Shown piece after piece: positions 42,639 to 52,852 of a stretch of 54,705 nt of DNA; position 1 is the first letter of the stretch, and each line of letters opens with the position of its first letter. A program made the translations under genes and the position numbers. Source of the DNA: an uncultured Hungatella sp. (GTDB taxonomy: Bacteria; Bacillota; Clostridia; Lachnospirales; Lachnospiraceae); NCBI GenBank assembly GCA_910577935.1, contig CAJTOT010000025.1:1-54705 (forward strand), written 5' to 3'. The notes under the pieces were generated by a model. That model ran no database searches, had not been told where the DNA came from, and saw only the letters and a program-made list of their open reading frames with translations.

Positions 42639-42667
42639 AAACAGGAGTCTGAAAAAGGTGACAGGTT

Positions 42668-43078
42668 ATGAGCAATACGACCAATGAGATCAACAAGGTG
42701 ACGGGAACCGTGATCCGTGTATCGTGGAAACTGATCGTGTACGCCGTGACAGTCATGGTCCTGTATGAGGGGATAACCAGGGGCTATGCTTTCGGCCATG
42801 ACATATTCTACTCCCCTGCCGTGGCCGCGAAGCCGGGAGTGAGCATGAGAGTGACCATCGGTGAGGGGGAGGAGGTGGCGGACATCGCTTCAGCCCTGGA
42901 GCGGGGCGGCCTCATAAGAAATAAATACGCTTTTATCATACAGAGTATTTTCTATGATTACGGCGGTTCGGACAATCCGGTGGAGGCAGGCACCTATCTG
43001 CTGAACAATTCCATGACCTCCAAGGAGATTATTCTGGCGCTCAGGGAAGGCGTGGAGGAAGAGGATACCGAAGAATGA
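42668..43078 (+). CDS. MltG-like membrane protein without catalytic domain
   Basis: A 136-residue protein with one membrane segment (about residues 22-42) and a LysM-like YceG N-terminal domain (VTIGEGEEVADIASALERGGLI, EAGTYLLNNSMTSKEII). MltG proteins of about 350 residues continue with a transglycosylase domain, which is missing here, although the gene is in the mltG position next to trmR. It overlaps the methyltransferase gene by four bases (ATGA). Confidence 0.8.
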   Translation: MSNTTNEINKVTGTVIRVSWKLIVYAVTVMVLYEGITRGYAFGHDIFYSPAVAAKPGVSMRVTIGEGEEVADIASALERGGLIRNKYAFIIQSIFYDYGGSDNPVEAGTYLLNNSMTSKEIILALREGVEEEDTEE

Positions 43079-43737
43079 TCACGGACGAGAGAATCAGAAA
43101 CTATATTCACTCTCTGGAATCCGGTCATGGTCAGCTGTGTGACCGGATTGCCAGAGAAGCCATGGAGCGGGATATACCTGTCATAAAAAAAGAGACAAGC
43201 GCGCTGCTGAAGACACTGGTAGCGGCAGTAAGGCCTGGGGCGATTCTGGAAGTGGGAACCGCCGTAGGCTATTCTGCTTTATTGATGGCGCAGGTGATGC
43301 CCGCCGGGTGCAGGATCACCACCATCGAAAAATACAAGCCTCGGATCAGGGAGGCGGAGAAGAACTTTAAAGAGGCGGGCCAGGAGGAGCGGATCACCCT
43401 GGTGGAAGGGGACGCGGAGGAACTGTTAGGCAGTCTGGAAGGCCCCTATGATTTTATTTTCATGGACGCGGCCAAGGGCCAGTACATCCGCTGGCTCCCC
43501 AGGATACTGGCGCTCATGCCTGTGGGAGGGGTGCTGTTTTCCGACAATGTGCTCCAGGACGGAACCATCGTCCAGTCCCGGTTCGGGGTGGAGCGGAGAG
43601 ACAGGACCATACACAGCCGCATGAGAGAGTACCTTTACACCCTAAAGCACATGGAAGACCTGGAGACTGCCATCGTGCCTGTAGGAGACGGCGCGGCCAT
43701 CAGCGTCCGCCGGGAGACGGGGAGGAGAGACGTATGA
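43075..43737 (+). CDS. O-methyltransferase, TrmR-like
   Basis: A 220-residue class I SAM methyltransferase of the YrrM type. In Bacillus, YrrM (TrmR) methylates 5-hydroxyuridine at tRNA position 34. Motifs: ILEVGTAVGYSALLMA (motif I), YDFIFMDAAKGQY and GGVLFSDNVL. The next gene encodes a U32 peptidase-like protein of the TrhP type, which makes the hydroxyuridine, and overlaps it by four bases; this supports the tRNA role. Confidence 0.88.
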   Translation: MITDERIRNYIHSLESGHGQLCDRIAREAMERDIPVIKKETSALLKTLVAAVRPGAILEVGTAVGYSALLMAQVMPAGCRITTIEKYKPRIREAEKNFKEAGQEERITLVEGDAEELLGSLEGPYDFIFMDAAKGQYIRWLPRILALMPVGGVLFSDNVLQDGTIVQSRFGVERRDRTIHSRMREYLYTLKHMEDLETAIVPVGDGAAISVRRETGRRDV

Positions 43738-44960
43738 GAAAAACCGAATTGCTGATGCCGGCGGGCAGCCTTGACGTGCTGAAGACGGCGGTGATTTACG
43801 GCGCGGACGCCGTGTATATCGGGGGCGAAGCCTTCGGGCTGCGCGCCAAGGCCCACAATTTTTCTCTGGAAGAGATGAAGGAGGGGGTCAGATTCGCTCA
43901 CGGCCGGGGAGTGAAGGTGTATGTGACAGCCAATATTCTGGCTCACAATCAGGACCTGGCCGGGGTGGAGGAATATTTTGAAGAGCTGAGGGCCGTGGGG
44001 CCCGACGCCCTGATTATCTCGGACCCAGGCGTGTTTGCCGCGGCCAGGAGGGTTCTCCCTGAGACGGAGGTGCATATCAGCACCCAGGCCAACAACACCA
44101 ACTACGGGACGTACCTGTTCTGGCACGGGCTGGGAGCCCGGCGGGTGGTGTCTGCCAGGGAACTGTCTCTGGAGGAGATTAGGGAGATCAGAAGCCGGAT
44201 TCCGGAGGATATGGAGATTGAGACTTTTATCCACGGCGCCATGTGTATATCCTACTCGGGGAGATGCCTTCTCAGCAATTTTTTGACGGGAAGGGATGCC
44301 AACCAGGGGGCCTGCACCCACCCGTGCCGGTGGAAGTACGCGCTGATGGAGGAGACCAGGCCGGGGGAGTACATGCCGGTCTACGAGAATGACAGGGGAA
44401 CCTTTATTTTTAATTCCAAGGACCTGTGCATGGTGGAGCATATCCCTGAGCTTCTGGAGGCAGGCATCGACAGCTTTAAGGTGGAGGGCAGGATGAAGAC
44501 GGCCCTCTATGTGGCTACCGTGGCAAGGGCCTACAGGAAGGCCATAGATGATTACAGGCAGGGGCCTGAGATATACCGGAAGAATCTGGAGTGGTACAAG
44601 GAAGAGATAGGAAAATGCACCAACCGGGAATTTACCACAGGGTTCTTTTTCGGGAAGCCGGACAGGGAGGCCCATATTTACGGCAGCAGCACCTACGTGA
44701 AAAATTACACCTATCTGGGGACGGTGGAGTCTGCCGACTCCAGAGGCTTTGGACGCCTGGAGCAGAAAAATAAATTTTCCGTGGGCGAGCGCATCGAGGT
44801 GATGAAGCCGGACGGGCGGAATCTGGAGGCGGTGGTCATGGGAATCTGGAATGAGGGCGGGGAGAGCCAGGACAGCGCCCCCCACGCCAGGCAGATCCTA
44901 TATGTGGACCTGGATGTACAGACAGAGGAATTTGATATACTGAGACGGAAGGAAGTGTAG
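43734..44960 (+). CDS. U32 peptidase family protein, TrhP-like
   Basis: A 408-residue protein. Many U32 proteins are tRNA or rRNA hydroxylation enzymes rather than peptidases. ELLMPAGSLDVLKTAVIYGA and MCISYSGRCLLSNFLTGRDA with the following Cys residues (CTHPCRW) match the YrrO branch. With the upstream methyltransferase it probably makes 5-methoxyuridine at position 34 of tRNA. Bacillus has two such genes here; only one is present. Confidence 0.88.
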   Translation: MRKTELLMPAGSLDVLKTAVIYGADAVYIGGEAFGLRAKAHNFSLEEMKEGVRFAHGRGVKVYVTANILAHNQDLAGVEEYFEELRAVGPDALIISDPGVFAAARRVLPETEVHISTQANNTNYGTYLFWHGLGARRVVSARELSLEEIREIRSRIPEDMEIETFIHGAMCISYSGRCLLSNFLTGRDANQGACTHPCRWKYALMEETRPGEYMPVYENDRGTFIFNSKDLCMVEHIPELLEAGIDSFKVEGRMKTALYVATVARAYRKAIDDYRQGPEIYRKNLEWYKEEIGKCTNREFTTGFFFGKPDREAHIYGSSTYVKNYTYLGTVESADSRGFGRLEQKNKFSVGERIEVMKPDGRNLEAVVMGIWNEGGESQDSAPHARQILYVDLDVQTEEFDILRRKEV

Positions 44961-44965
44961 AAAAT

Positions 44966-45787
44966 ATGATGTGGGTTGCGGGAATCGGAGCGGCAGTGTG
45001 TCTGGCTTATTATGGAGTGATCGTGTGCTATTCCGGTTTCTCCACATCATTTGCCTGGATCTGGCCCCTTGCGTCGGCGTTCCTTCTGGTCTTGACGGCG
45101 GGGATGCTCTACGGCAGGCATCACCCCAAGAAGGTGCCTCTGTGGCTTCCCGTGTCGGCCTTCACGTTCGTGGGCGCGTCGGTGGTGATTCTGTGCGCGG
45201 TGGAGATTCTGGTGTTTCTGGGGGCGGCGTCCTCCGACGTGCCCAATCTGGACTATGTCATCGTCCTGGGGGCGAAGGTGGAGGAGGGAAGGATCAGCAG
45301 CTCTCTCAAGAAGCGCCTTGACAAAGCCATCGAGTACAGTCAGAGAAATCCTGACACGATCCTGATTCTGTCAGGCGGACAGGGAAAGGACGAGCCGGCC
45401 AGCGAGGCGCAGATGATGTACGAATACCTGCGGTACAACGGAGTTCCCGAGAGGCAGCTGGTGATGGAGGACAAGTCCGGCAGCACGGCGGAGAATATCA
45501 TGTACAGCAAGGAGATCATCGACAGGCTGGAAGCAGAGAAGGACCGGGAGAAGAGCCGGCGGGACCCTACGCCTCCCGGTCCCTACATGGAGGCAGAGGA
45601 CAAGCCTATCCAGATCGGGGTTCTGACAAGCAATTTTCATGTATTTCGGGCAACCGGCATTGCCCGCAGGTGCGGACTTGAAGGAGTCTGCGGAATCGGG
45701 GCTGCCTCTGACAGAATTTTATTTCTGCACCTGTGCGTCAGGGAGTGCGCCGCCATACTGAAGGACAAGCTGATGGGAAATATGTGA
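44966..45787 (+). CDS. YdcF/DUF218 membrane protein
   Basis: A 273-residue protein with three N-terminal membrane segments (to about residue 88) and a DUF218 domain: LDYVIVLGAKVEEG, LILSGGQGKDE and VLTSNFHVFRA, the usual SanA/YdcF plan. The family is linked to envelope barrier function; the chemistry is unknown. A proline-rich charged insert (about 195-215) is unusual. It starts five bases after the U32 gene. Confidence 0.87.
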   Translation: MMWVAGIGAAVCLAYYGVIVCYSGFSTSFAWIWPLASAFLLVLTAGMLYGRHHPKKVPLWLPVSAFTFVGASVVILCAVEILVFLGAASSDVPNLDYVIVLGAKVEEGRISSSLKKRLDKAIEYSQRNPDTILILSGGQGKDEPASEAQMMYEYLRYNGVPERQLVMEDKSGSTAENIMYSKEIIDRLEAEKDREKSRRDPTPPGPYMEAEDKPIQIGVLTSNFHVFRATGIARRCGLEGVCGIGAASDRILFLHLCVRECAAILKDKLMGNM

Positions 45788-45953
45788 GGCGGCTGATGTT
45801 CCCGGCGGCAGGCAGAGTATGCCTGCATGTCCCGAAGAGGGAAAACGCAGAAATGGGAAACGGCCTGAAAAGGAAACCACCGAAGGAAAACCGCCGAATA
45901 AGGAAGCGGAAAGAGGCAGATACTAATAAAAAAAGAAAAGAGATGAGCGGAAT

Positions 45954-48893
45954 ATGAATATAAAAGATGTAGAGTCATACAGTCTGACAGGGGAGAAGCA
46001 GGTGGCAGAGCTGAACTCCACGGCGTACCTTCTTGAACATAAGAAGAGCGGCGCCAGAGTGTTTCTTCTGTCCAATGCTGACGAGAACAAGGTGTTCTCC
46101 ATAGGGTTTAGGACGCCGCCGGCGGACAGCACCGGGGTGGCTCATATTCTGGAGCACAGCGTGCTGTGCGGTTCCGGAAAATTTCCTGTGAAGGACCCTT
46201 TTGTGGAGCTGGTGAAAGGTTCTCTGAATACATTTTTGAACGCCATGACATACCCGGACAAAACCGTGTACCCGGTGGCCAGCACCAACGAGAAAGATTT
46301 CCAGAATCTTATGGACGTGTACATGGATGCAGTTCTGAATCCGAACATCTACAGGGAGCCTAAGATTTTTATGCAGGAAGGGTGGCACTATGAGCTGGAG
46401 TCGGAAGAAGGAGAGCTGACATACAACGGCGTGGTCTACAACGAGATGAAGGGGGCGTTTTCTTCCCCGGAGAGCGTGCTGGAGAGATACACCCAGAAAA
46501 TGCTGTTTCCGGACACCTGCTACGGCCACGAGTCCGGAGGAGACCCCAGGGATATTCCCAATCTGACTTATGAACAATTCCTGGACTTTCACAGGACTTA
46601 CTACCATCCCTCCAACAGCTACATCTATCTCTACGGGGACATGGACATGGTCCGGAAGCTGAAGTGGCTGGATAAAGAGTATCTAAGCCGCTATGACCGC
46701 CTGGAGGTTGACTCCGAGATTGCCTTGCAGAAGGCATTTGACAGGCCAAAGGAAGAGGAGATATCCTACTCCATCACTGAGGAGGAGGAAGAAGAACACA
46801 ACACCTACCTGTCCGTCGCCGACGTGGTGGGGACAGACTTGGACCCTAAACTCTATGTGGCCTTCCAGATTCTGGAGTACACTCTCATCAACGCTCCGGG
46901 AGCCCCGTTAAAGCAGGCGCTGCTGGACGCGGGAATCGGGGAAGATATTTTCGGAGGCTATGACAGCGGGATTCTGCAGCCATATTTTTCCGTAGTGGCA
47001 AAGGGGGCAGATCCGGACCAGAAGGGAGAGTTCCTGGCAGTGGTGAAGGGGACTCTCAGAAAGCTGGCGGACCAGGGAATCAACCGGAAAAGCCTTCTGG
47101 CAGGTCTGAATTTCCTGGAGTTCCGCTACCGGGAGGCAGATTACGGGAGCACTCCCAAGGGCCTTATGTACGGCCTTCAGTCCATGGACAGCTGGCTGTA
47201 CGGCGGAGATCCGCTGATGCACCTGGAATACCAGGGAACCTTTGACTATCTGAAGGAGGCCGTGAGCAACGGATATTTTGAAGGTCTCATCAGGGACTAT
47301 CTCCTGGACAATCCCTTCGAGGCGGTTCTTGTGGTGAAGCCGGAGAAAAATCTCACTGCCAGAGAGGACGCTAAAGTGGCGCAGAAGCTGGCCCGGCACA
47401 GGGAAGGCCTGTCCCGGAAAGAGCTGGCGAAGCTGGCGGAACAGACAAGGGAACTGAAAGAGTACCAGGACACGCCGTCTTCCAAGGAGGATCTGGAGCT
47501 GATCCCCATGCTGAGGCGGTCGGATATCAGGAAGGAGGCGGAGAAGCCGGCCTGGGAGAAGCATCTCATAGACGGTGTCCAGGTGATTCACCACGACCTG
47601 TTCACCTCGGGCATCGGGTATGTGAGAGTGCTGTTCAACACGGACCGGGTTCCTGTGGAGGACCTCCCCTACGTGGGGCTGTTGAAGGCGGTTCTGGGCT
47701 ATGTGGACACGGAACATTACACCTACAGCGACCTGACCAGCGAGATTCATCTTGGCACCGGGGGAATCAGCTTCAGTGCCGTCTCCTACGTGGATCTTAA
47801 GAAGCTGCCTGGTTTTACGGGGGCGTTCATGGCAGAAGCCAGGGTTCTGTATGAGAAAATGGACTTCGCCTTTGACATCATAGGGGAAATCCTCACCACC
47901 TCCAGGCTGGAAGACAAAAAGCGGCTGGGAGAGATTTTAAAGGAGACCCGGTCGCGGTCACGGATGAGGCTTGAAAATGCCAGCCACAGCGCGGCGGTGT
48001 CCAGGGCCACCTCCTATTTCTCCCCCACCTCTTATTTTAATGACTGTGTAGGCGGCATCGGATACTATCAGTTTTTGGAGGCCGTGGTAAAAGACTATGA
48101 GAGAGAGCCGGATAAGCTGATCGGCAGACTAAAGCAGGCAGCGGGACGGCTGTTCACCAGAGATAACCTGCTTGTGAGCTGCACGGCTGACCAGGAGGGA
48201 TTCGCGTGTCTGGGGGACGCCATGAAGAAGCTGACCCAGAAGCTTCCTGCAGGAGACGGGAAAAAATATCCTTTTCCTTTCCAGGCATACAATAAAAACG
48301 AAGGCTTCAAGACCGCATCCCAGGTAAACTATGTGGCCAGGTGCGGCAGCTTCAGGGAGAAGGGTTATGAGTACACAGGAGCCCTGCGGATACTGAAGCT
48401 GATTCTGAGCTATGATTACCTGTGGCTGAACCTGCGGGTGAAAGGGGGAGCCTACGGGTGCATGAGCGGTTTCGGGCGCTCGGGGGAGGGATATTTTGTG
48501 TCCTACAGAGACCCCAACGTGGCGGTCACCAACAAGATATACGAGGATATGGTAACCTATCTGGAGCAGTTTGACGCGGACGAGAGGGATATGACCAAAT
48601 ATGTCATCGGGACCATCAGCGCCCTTGACACGCCTCTCACACCGTCAGATAAGGGGGCAAGAGGGCTGTCGGCATATCTGTCCGGCGTCACGGCTGAGAT
48701 GCTTCAGGAGGAGAGAGATCAGGTGCTTTCGGCCGGACCGGAGGATATCCGCCGCCTTGCCGGGATTGTGAAGGCCATACTGGATACGGGGAGCATCTGC
48801 GCCGTGGGCAGTGAAGAGAAAATAGAGGCTGACAGACATCTGTTCGGGGAGACCAAAAATCTGTATACAGTGTCCGCAGGCGAGGAAGGATAA
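45954..48893 (+). CDS. Insulinase-like M16C peptidase
   Basis: A 979-residue zinc protease of the M16C (presequence protease/falcilysin) type. The inverted zinc motif HILEH is at residues 64-68 in GVAHILEHSVLCG, with the distal Glu in NEMKGAFSSPE. Two halves are expected, and the second half has YLWLNLRVKGGAYGCM. No signal peptide; probably cytoplasmic peptide turnover. Start ATG 45954 has a weak ribosome site. Confidence 0.93.
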   Translation: MNIKDVESYSLTGEKQVAELNSTAYLLEHKKSGARVFLLSNADENKVFSIGFRTPPADSTGVAHILEHSVLCGSGKFPVKDPFVELVKGSLNTFLNAMTYPDKTVYPVASTNEKDFQNLMDVYMDAVLNPNIYREPKIFMQEGWHYELESEEGELTYNGVVYNEMKGAFSSPESVLERYTQKMLFPDTCYGHESGGDPRDIPNLTYEQFLDFHRTYYHPSNSYIYLYGDMDMVRKLKWLDKEYLSRYDRLEVDSEIALQKAFDRPKEEEISYSITEEEEEEHNTYLSVADVVGTDLDPKLYVAFQILEYTLINAPGAPLKQALLDAGIGEDIFGGYDSGILQPYFSVVAKGADPDQKGEFLAVVKGTLRKLADQGINRKSLLAGLNFLEFRYREADYGSTPKGLMYGLQSMDSWLYGGDPLMHLEYQGTFDYLKEAVSNGYFEGLIRDYLLDNPFEAVLVVKPEKNLTAREDAKVAQKLARHREGLSRKELAKLAEQTRELKEYQDTPSSKEDLELIPMLRRSDIRKEAEKPAWEKHLIDGVQVIHHDLFTSGIGYVRVLFNTDRVPVEDLPYVGLLKAVLGYVDTEHYTYSDLTSEIHLGTGGISFSAVSYVDLKKLPGFTGAFMAEARVLYEKMDFAFDIIGEILTTSRLEDKKRLGEILKETRSRSRMRLENASHSAAVSRATSYFSPTSYFNDCVGGIGYYQFLEAVVKDYEREPDKLIGRLKQAAGRLFTRDNLLVSCTADQEGFACLGDAMKKLTQKLPAGDGKKYPFPFQAYNKNEGFKTASQVNYVARCGSFREKGYEYTGALRILKLILSYDYLWLNLRVKGGAYGCMSGFGRSGEGYFVSYRDPNVAVTNKIYEDMVTYLEQFDADERDMTKYVIGTISALDTPLTPSDKGARGLSAYLSGVTAEMLQEERDQVLSAGPEDIRRLAGIVKAILDTGSICAVGSEEKIEADRHLFGETKNLYTVSAGEEG

Positions 48894-48913
48894 AAGACAG
48901 AGGAAGAGACAAC

Positions 48914-49816
48914 ATGAACGATAATTTTAAATCAGGCTTCGTGGCTCTTGTGGGGCGGCCAAACGTGGGCAAGTCCACGCTGATGAACCATCTCATCGGC
49001 CAGAAGATCGCCATCACGTCCGAGAAGCCCCAGACCACCAGAAACAGGATACAGACCGTGTACACCGACGGCAGGGGGCAGATCATTTTTCTGGACACCC
49101 CAGGAATCCACAAGGCGAAGAACAAGCTGGGGGAGTATATGGTCAACGTGGCGGAGGGCACTTTAAAAGAAGTGGACGTGATTCTGTGGCTTGTGGAGCC
49201 GTCCACCTTCATCGGGGCGGGAGAGCGGCATATCGCTGAGATCCTGAGAAAGGTGAAGACGCCGGTGATCCTGGTGATCAACAAGATTGATACCGTGAAA
49301 AGCCAGGAGCATGTCCTGTCCTGCATAGAAACATATAAAAATGTCTGTGATTTCGCCCAGATCATCCCCGTGTCGGCATTGAAAGACAAGAACACAGACA
49401 GGATGACGGAGCTGCTCTTCCAGTACCTGCCTTTCGGCCCCCGGTATTATGACGAGGATACGGTGACAGACCAGCCGATGCGCCAGATCGCGGCAGAGCT
49501 TATCAGGGAGAAGGCGCTGAGGCTTCTGGACGAGGAGATCCCCCACGGCATCGCGGTGACCATAGAATCCATGACCGAGCGGGAAAACGGAATGTTTGAC
49601 ATAGAGGCGAATATTGTGTGTGAGAGAGAATCCCACAAGGGCATTGTCATCGGCAAGGGCGGTTCCATGCTAAAAAAAATCGGGACCGCCGCCCGCAGGG
49701 AGATCGAGAACCTTATGGGCGCCAGGGTGAACCTGCAGCTGTGGGTGAAGGTCCGAAAGGAATGGCGGGACAGCGAGCTGTACATGAAAAATTACGGGTA
49801 TTCCCAGAAACAGTGA
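48914..49816 (+). CDS. era: GTPase Era
   Basis: Ribosome assembly GTPase that binds 16S rRNA near its 3' end. The 300-residue protein has GRPNVGKST (G1), QTTRNRIQ (G2), DTPGIH (G3) and INKID (G4), and the C-terminal KH domain with KGIVIGKGGSMLKKIG. era-recO-glyQS is a conserved Firmicute series. Confidence 0.98.
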   Translation: MNDNFKSGFVALVGRPNVGKSTLMNHLIGQKIAITSEKPQTTRNRIQTVYTDGRGQIIFLDTPGIHKAKNKLGEYMVNVAEGTLKEVDVILWLVEPSTFIGAGERHIAEILRKVKTPVILVINKIDTVKSQEHVLSCIETYKNVCDFAQIIPVSALKDKNTDRMTELLFQYLPFGPRYYDEDTVTDQPMRQIAAELIREKALRLLDEEIPHGIAVTIESMTERENGMFDIEANIVCERESHKGIVIGKGGSMLKKIGTAARREIENLMGARVNLQLWVKVRKEWRDSELYMKNYGYSQKQ

Positions 49817-49852
49817 GAAGCGGGAAAAGTCAGTGAAGGGGAGGAGAGGCAT

Positions 49853-50515
49853 ATGAGGGAACCTCTGGATTTGACAGGCATCGTCATAAAATCCGCGGCG
49901 GCAGGGGAGTACGACAGGCGCCAGGTGATTCTCACCAGGGAGCGGGGAAAGATCACCGCCTTTGCCCGCGGGGCCAAGCGTCCGGGGAGCAGCCTGATGG
50001 GGCCCTGCCGTCCCTTTGCCTTCGGCGTCTTCAAGCTGCTGGAGGGGCGGGACGCTTACACCCTGCAGTCGGCCCAGATCAGCCGGTACTTTGATGAGCT
50101 CACCGGGGATGTGGAGACCTCCTGCTACGGACAGTATTTTCTGGAGGTGGCAGACTACTACACCAGAGAGAATCTGGACGGGAGCGCTATGCTCCTGCTG
50201 GTGTACCAGTCCCTGAGAGCACTGTCCAACCCCAACCTGCCCAATCCTCTGGTGCAGAGGGTTTTTGAGCTGAGAGCCATGGTTATCAACGGAGAGTACA
50301 CACAGCATCCCCCCGTCTCTGTCTGCGACTCCGCCAATTACACCTGGGAGCACGTCATAGGGGCCCCTCTGGAAAAGCTTTACACTTTTGCCGTGACGCC
50401 GGAGGTCTTTGAGGAATTCCGGCGGTGTGTGGAGCTCAACAAATCCCATTACATAGACCGGACGTTCCATTCCCTGGATATCCTGGAGGTTCTCCAGGGA
50501 AGACAGACAGTATGA
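49853..50515 (+). CDS. recO: DNA repair protein RecO
   Basis: Recombination mediator that loads RecA with RecR. The 220-residue protein has the N-terminal OB fold (TGIVIKSAAAGEYDR, LTRERGKITAFARGAK) and a helical C-terminal part. The usual zinc-binding Cys set in the middle is not obvious; only scattered Cys remain. It is somewhat shorter than the roughly 250-residue Bacillus protein. Confidence 0.93.
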   Translation: MREPLDLTGIVIKSAAAGEYDRRQVILTRERGKITAFARGAKRPGSSLMGPCRPFAFGVFKLLEGRDAYTLQSAQISRYFDELTGDVETSCYGQYFLEVADYYTRENLDGSAMLLLVYQSLRALSNPNLPNPLVQRVFELRAMVINGEYTQHPPVSVCDSANYTWEHVIGAPLEKLYTFAVTPEVFEEFRRCVELNKSHYIDRTFHSLDILEVLQGRQTV

Positions 50516-50619
50516 GGGGAAAGGCGCCGGCAGGAAAAGCCCTGTGAGGAATGGAAAAGGTGTTGAAAATGGGCAGAAGTTGTGGCATACTAAAACAGCA
50601 GAATGACGGAGGAAGGATT

Positions 50620-51252
50620 ATGAAGAAGATAAAGACTGCAGCGGCCGCTGTGATGCTGGGGATATTGCTGTCCGGATGCGCATCCGGGAAGGCAGGCACG
50701 TTTCCGTCAGGACAGAGCGCGGTTTACATCTCGAGAGAGGGCGGCATCTACACTGCCCTTGTAGAACATTATGATCCTTCCGATACAGGTTACAGTGCTG
50801 AAGAGCTGAGAGCCATGGCTGACAGGGAGGCGGCGGCTTACAACAGCGGGCATGGCGGACAGGAGGGCAGGGAGCCGGTGGCAGTGGCGGAATGCGCCAT
50901 GGCTGACGGGACGGCCACTATCGTTCACCAGTATGCCACGGCGGAGGACTTATGCCGGTTTACCCAGATCAGCCAGGACACGTCCAACCATCCCCGGCAG
51001 CTTCGGCTCACCACCAACTCCGTGTACCTCACGGAGGAGGACGGGGAAGAGGGGTGGACAGACGCGAGAAAGAACCGGGCCGTGACCCTGGGGACGGTGA
51101 GGAAGAAGCATGACCTTCCCCTCATCGTGGTGACCGGGCCGGTGACGATTCAGACAGAAGGCCGGATTCTCTACTACAGCGGCGCGGTGACCCTGAAAGA
51201 CGAGTATACCGCCTGGGTGGCAGATGGGGAAGGGTATATTGTGTTCCGGTGA
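50620..51252 (+). CDS. Lipoprotein of unknown function
   Basis: A 210-residue secreted lipoprotein: basic start, hydrophobic segment, and lipobox LLSGC with Cys20. The mature part has no recognised domain; it contains AEELRAMADREAAAYNSGHG and a beta-rich C-terminus. The frame is open from 50551, but ATG 50620 has GGAGG and begins the signal peptide. GC-rich, unstructured-looking DNA (51253-51400) separates it from glyQS. The frequent placement of such a gene between recO and glyQS in Lachnospiraceae suggests a stable local role. Confidence 0.8.
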   Translation: MKKIKTAAAAVMLGILLSGCASGKAGTFPSGQSAVYISREGGIYTALVEHYDPSDTGYSAEELRAMADREAAAYNSGHGGQEGREPVAVAECAMADGTATIVHQYATAEDLCRFTQISQDTSNHPRQLRLTTNSVYLTEEDGEEGWTDARKNRAVTLGTVRKKHDLPLIVVTGPVTIQTEGRILYYSGAVTLKDEYTAWVADGEGYIVFR

Positions 51253-51400
51253 CGCTGCCTGCGCGGGGACGGGGCCGCGCCGGACCGCCGCTGTGCTCCG
51301 GGCGCATGACCCTGGAGGGCGGCCTATAAGGGCGGGGCAGCAGAGGCGTCAGGGGATGAAGGGGAAAGACAGGATTATAAAATAAAGAAAAGGCAGGATA

Positions 51401-52795
51401 ATGAAGATGGAAAAGACCATGGAAAAAATTGTGGCGCTGGCCAAATCAAGAGGCTTTGTGTATCCCGGATCCGAGATCTACGGAGGGCTGGCCAACACCT
51501 GGGATTACGGCAACCTGGGAGTGGAGCTGAAAAATAACGTGAAAAAGGCATGGTGGCAGAAATTTGTCCAGGAAAGCCCCTACAACGTAGGCGTGGACTG
51601 CGCGATTCTCATGAACTCCCAGACATGGGTGGCTTCGGGGCACTTAGGCGGTTTCTCTGACCCCCTCATGGACTGCAAGGCCTGCAAGGAGAGATTCAGG
51701 GCCGACAAGCTCATCGAGGATTACTTGGAGGAGAACAACATTGCCGTCGAGGGGAGCGTGGATGCCTGGTCCCAGGAGCAGATGAAGCAGTATATTGAGG
51801 AGAAGCATATCTGCTGCCCCAGCTGCGGCAAACACGATTTCACCGATATCCGCCAGTTCAACCTGATGTTCAAGACCTTCCAGGGCGTGACAGAGGACGC
51901 GAAGAACACCGTATATCTGAGACCCGAGACGGCTCAGGGCATATTTGTCAACTTTAAAAATGTCCAGAGGACTTCCAGGAAGAAGCTCCCCTTCGGCATC
52001 GGGCAGATCGGCAAGTCTTTCAGAAACGAGATCACCCCCGGCAACTTTACCTTCCGCACCAGGGAGTTTGAGCAGATGGAGCTGGAGTTCTTCTGTGCTC
52101 CCGGAACGGATTTGGAGTGGTTCGCCTACTGGAAGGAATTCTGCATCAACTGGCTTAAAGCCCTGGGCATGAAGGACGAGGAGATGCGGGCCAGAGACCA
52201 CTCCCCCGAGGAGCTGTGCTTCTACAGCAAGGCCACCACGGATATCGAGTTCCTGTTCCCCTTCGGCTGGGGAGAGCTGTGGGGCATCGCCGACAGGACC
52301 GATTATGACCTGACCCAGCACCAGAACACTTCCGGCCAGGATATGTCCTACTTTGACGACGAGAAGAAGGAAAAATACATCCCCTATGTCATCGAGCCGT
52401 CTCTGGGCGCGGACAGGGTGACTCTGGCGTTTTTGTGCGCCGCCTACGACGAGGAGGAGATCGGCGAGGGAGATATGCGGACGGTTCTCCACTTCCATCC
52501 CGCCATCGCTCCTGTGAAGGTAGGCGTTCTGCCCCTGTCCAAGAAGCTGAATGAGGGCGCGGAGAAAGTGTACAGTGAGTTGAGCAAATATTTTAACTGC
52601 GAGTTCGACGACAGAGGCAATATCGGAAAACGGTACAGGAGACAGGACGAGATCGGCACGCCCTTCTGCGTGACCTATGATTTTGACTCCCAGGAGGACA
52701 ACGCGGTGACGGTCCGTGACAGAGACACCATGGACCAGGTGAGAGTGCCTATCAGCCAGCTCAAGGAGTACCTGGAGGAGAAGATGAGATTTTAA
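51401..52795 (+). CDS. glyS: Glycyl-tRNA synthetase, single-chain type
   Basis: Attaches glycine to tRNA-Gly. The 464-residue protein is the dimeric alpha2 class II type (not the alpha-beta GlyQ/GlyS pair). Motif 2 region FRNEITPGNFTFRTREFEQ and motif 3 GLGADRV-like SLGADRVTLAFL are present; MSYFDDEKKEKYIPY precedes the latter. The anticodon-binding domain is at the C-terminus (VGVLPLSKKL, CVTYDFDS). No T-box leader is seen upstream. Confidence 0.97.
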   Translation: MKMEKTMEKIVALAKSRGFVYPGSEIYGGLANTWDYGNLGVELKNNVKKAWWQKFVQESPYNVGVDCAILMNSQTWVASGHLGGFSDPLMDCKACKERFRADKLIEDYLEENNIAVEGSVDAWSQEQMKQYIEEKHICCPSCGKHDFTDIRQFNLMFKTFQGVTEDAKNTVYLRPETAQGIFVNFKNVQRTSRKKLPFGIGQIGKSFRNEITPGNFTFRTREFEQMELEFFCAPGTDLEWFAYWKEFCINWLKALGMKDEEMRARDHSPEELCFYSKATTDIEFLFPFGWGELWGIADRTDYDLTQHQNTSGQDMSYFDDEKKEKYIPYVIEPSLGADRVTLAFLCAAYDEEEIGEGDMRTVLHFHPAIAPVKVGVLPLSKKLNEGAEKVYSELSKYFNCEFDDRGNIGKRYRRQDEIGTPFCVTYDFDSQEDNAVTVRDRDTMDQVRVPISQLKEYLEEKMRF

Positions 52796-52852
52796 GGTTC
52801 AGACGGGAACCGACGAGAATATTAAAAGTTGGCGGGAGAGTCCGCTGCGGGA

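Noticed and set aside
51253..51400. T-box riboswitch before the glycyl-tRNA synthetase gene
   Set aside because: No T-box core sequence, specifier loop or terminator/antiterminator pair could be found in the short GC-rich leader.
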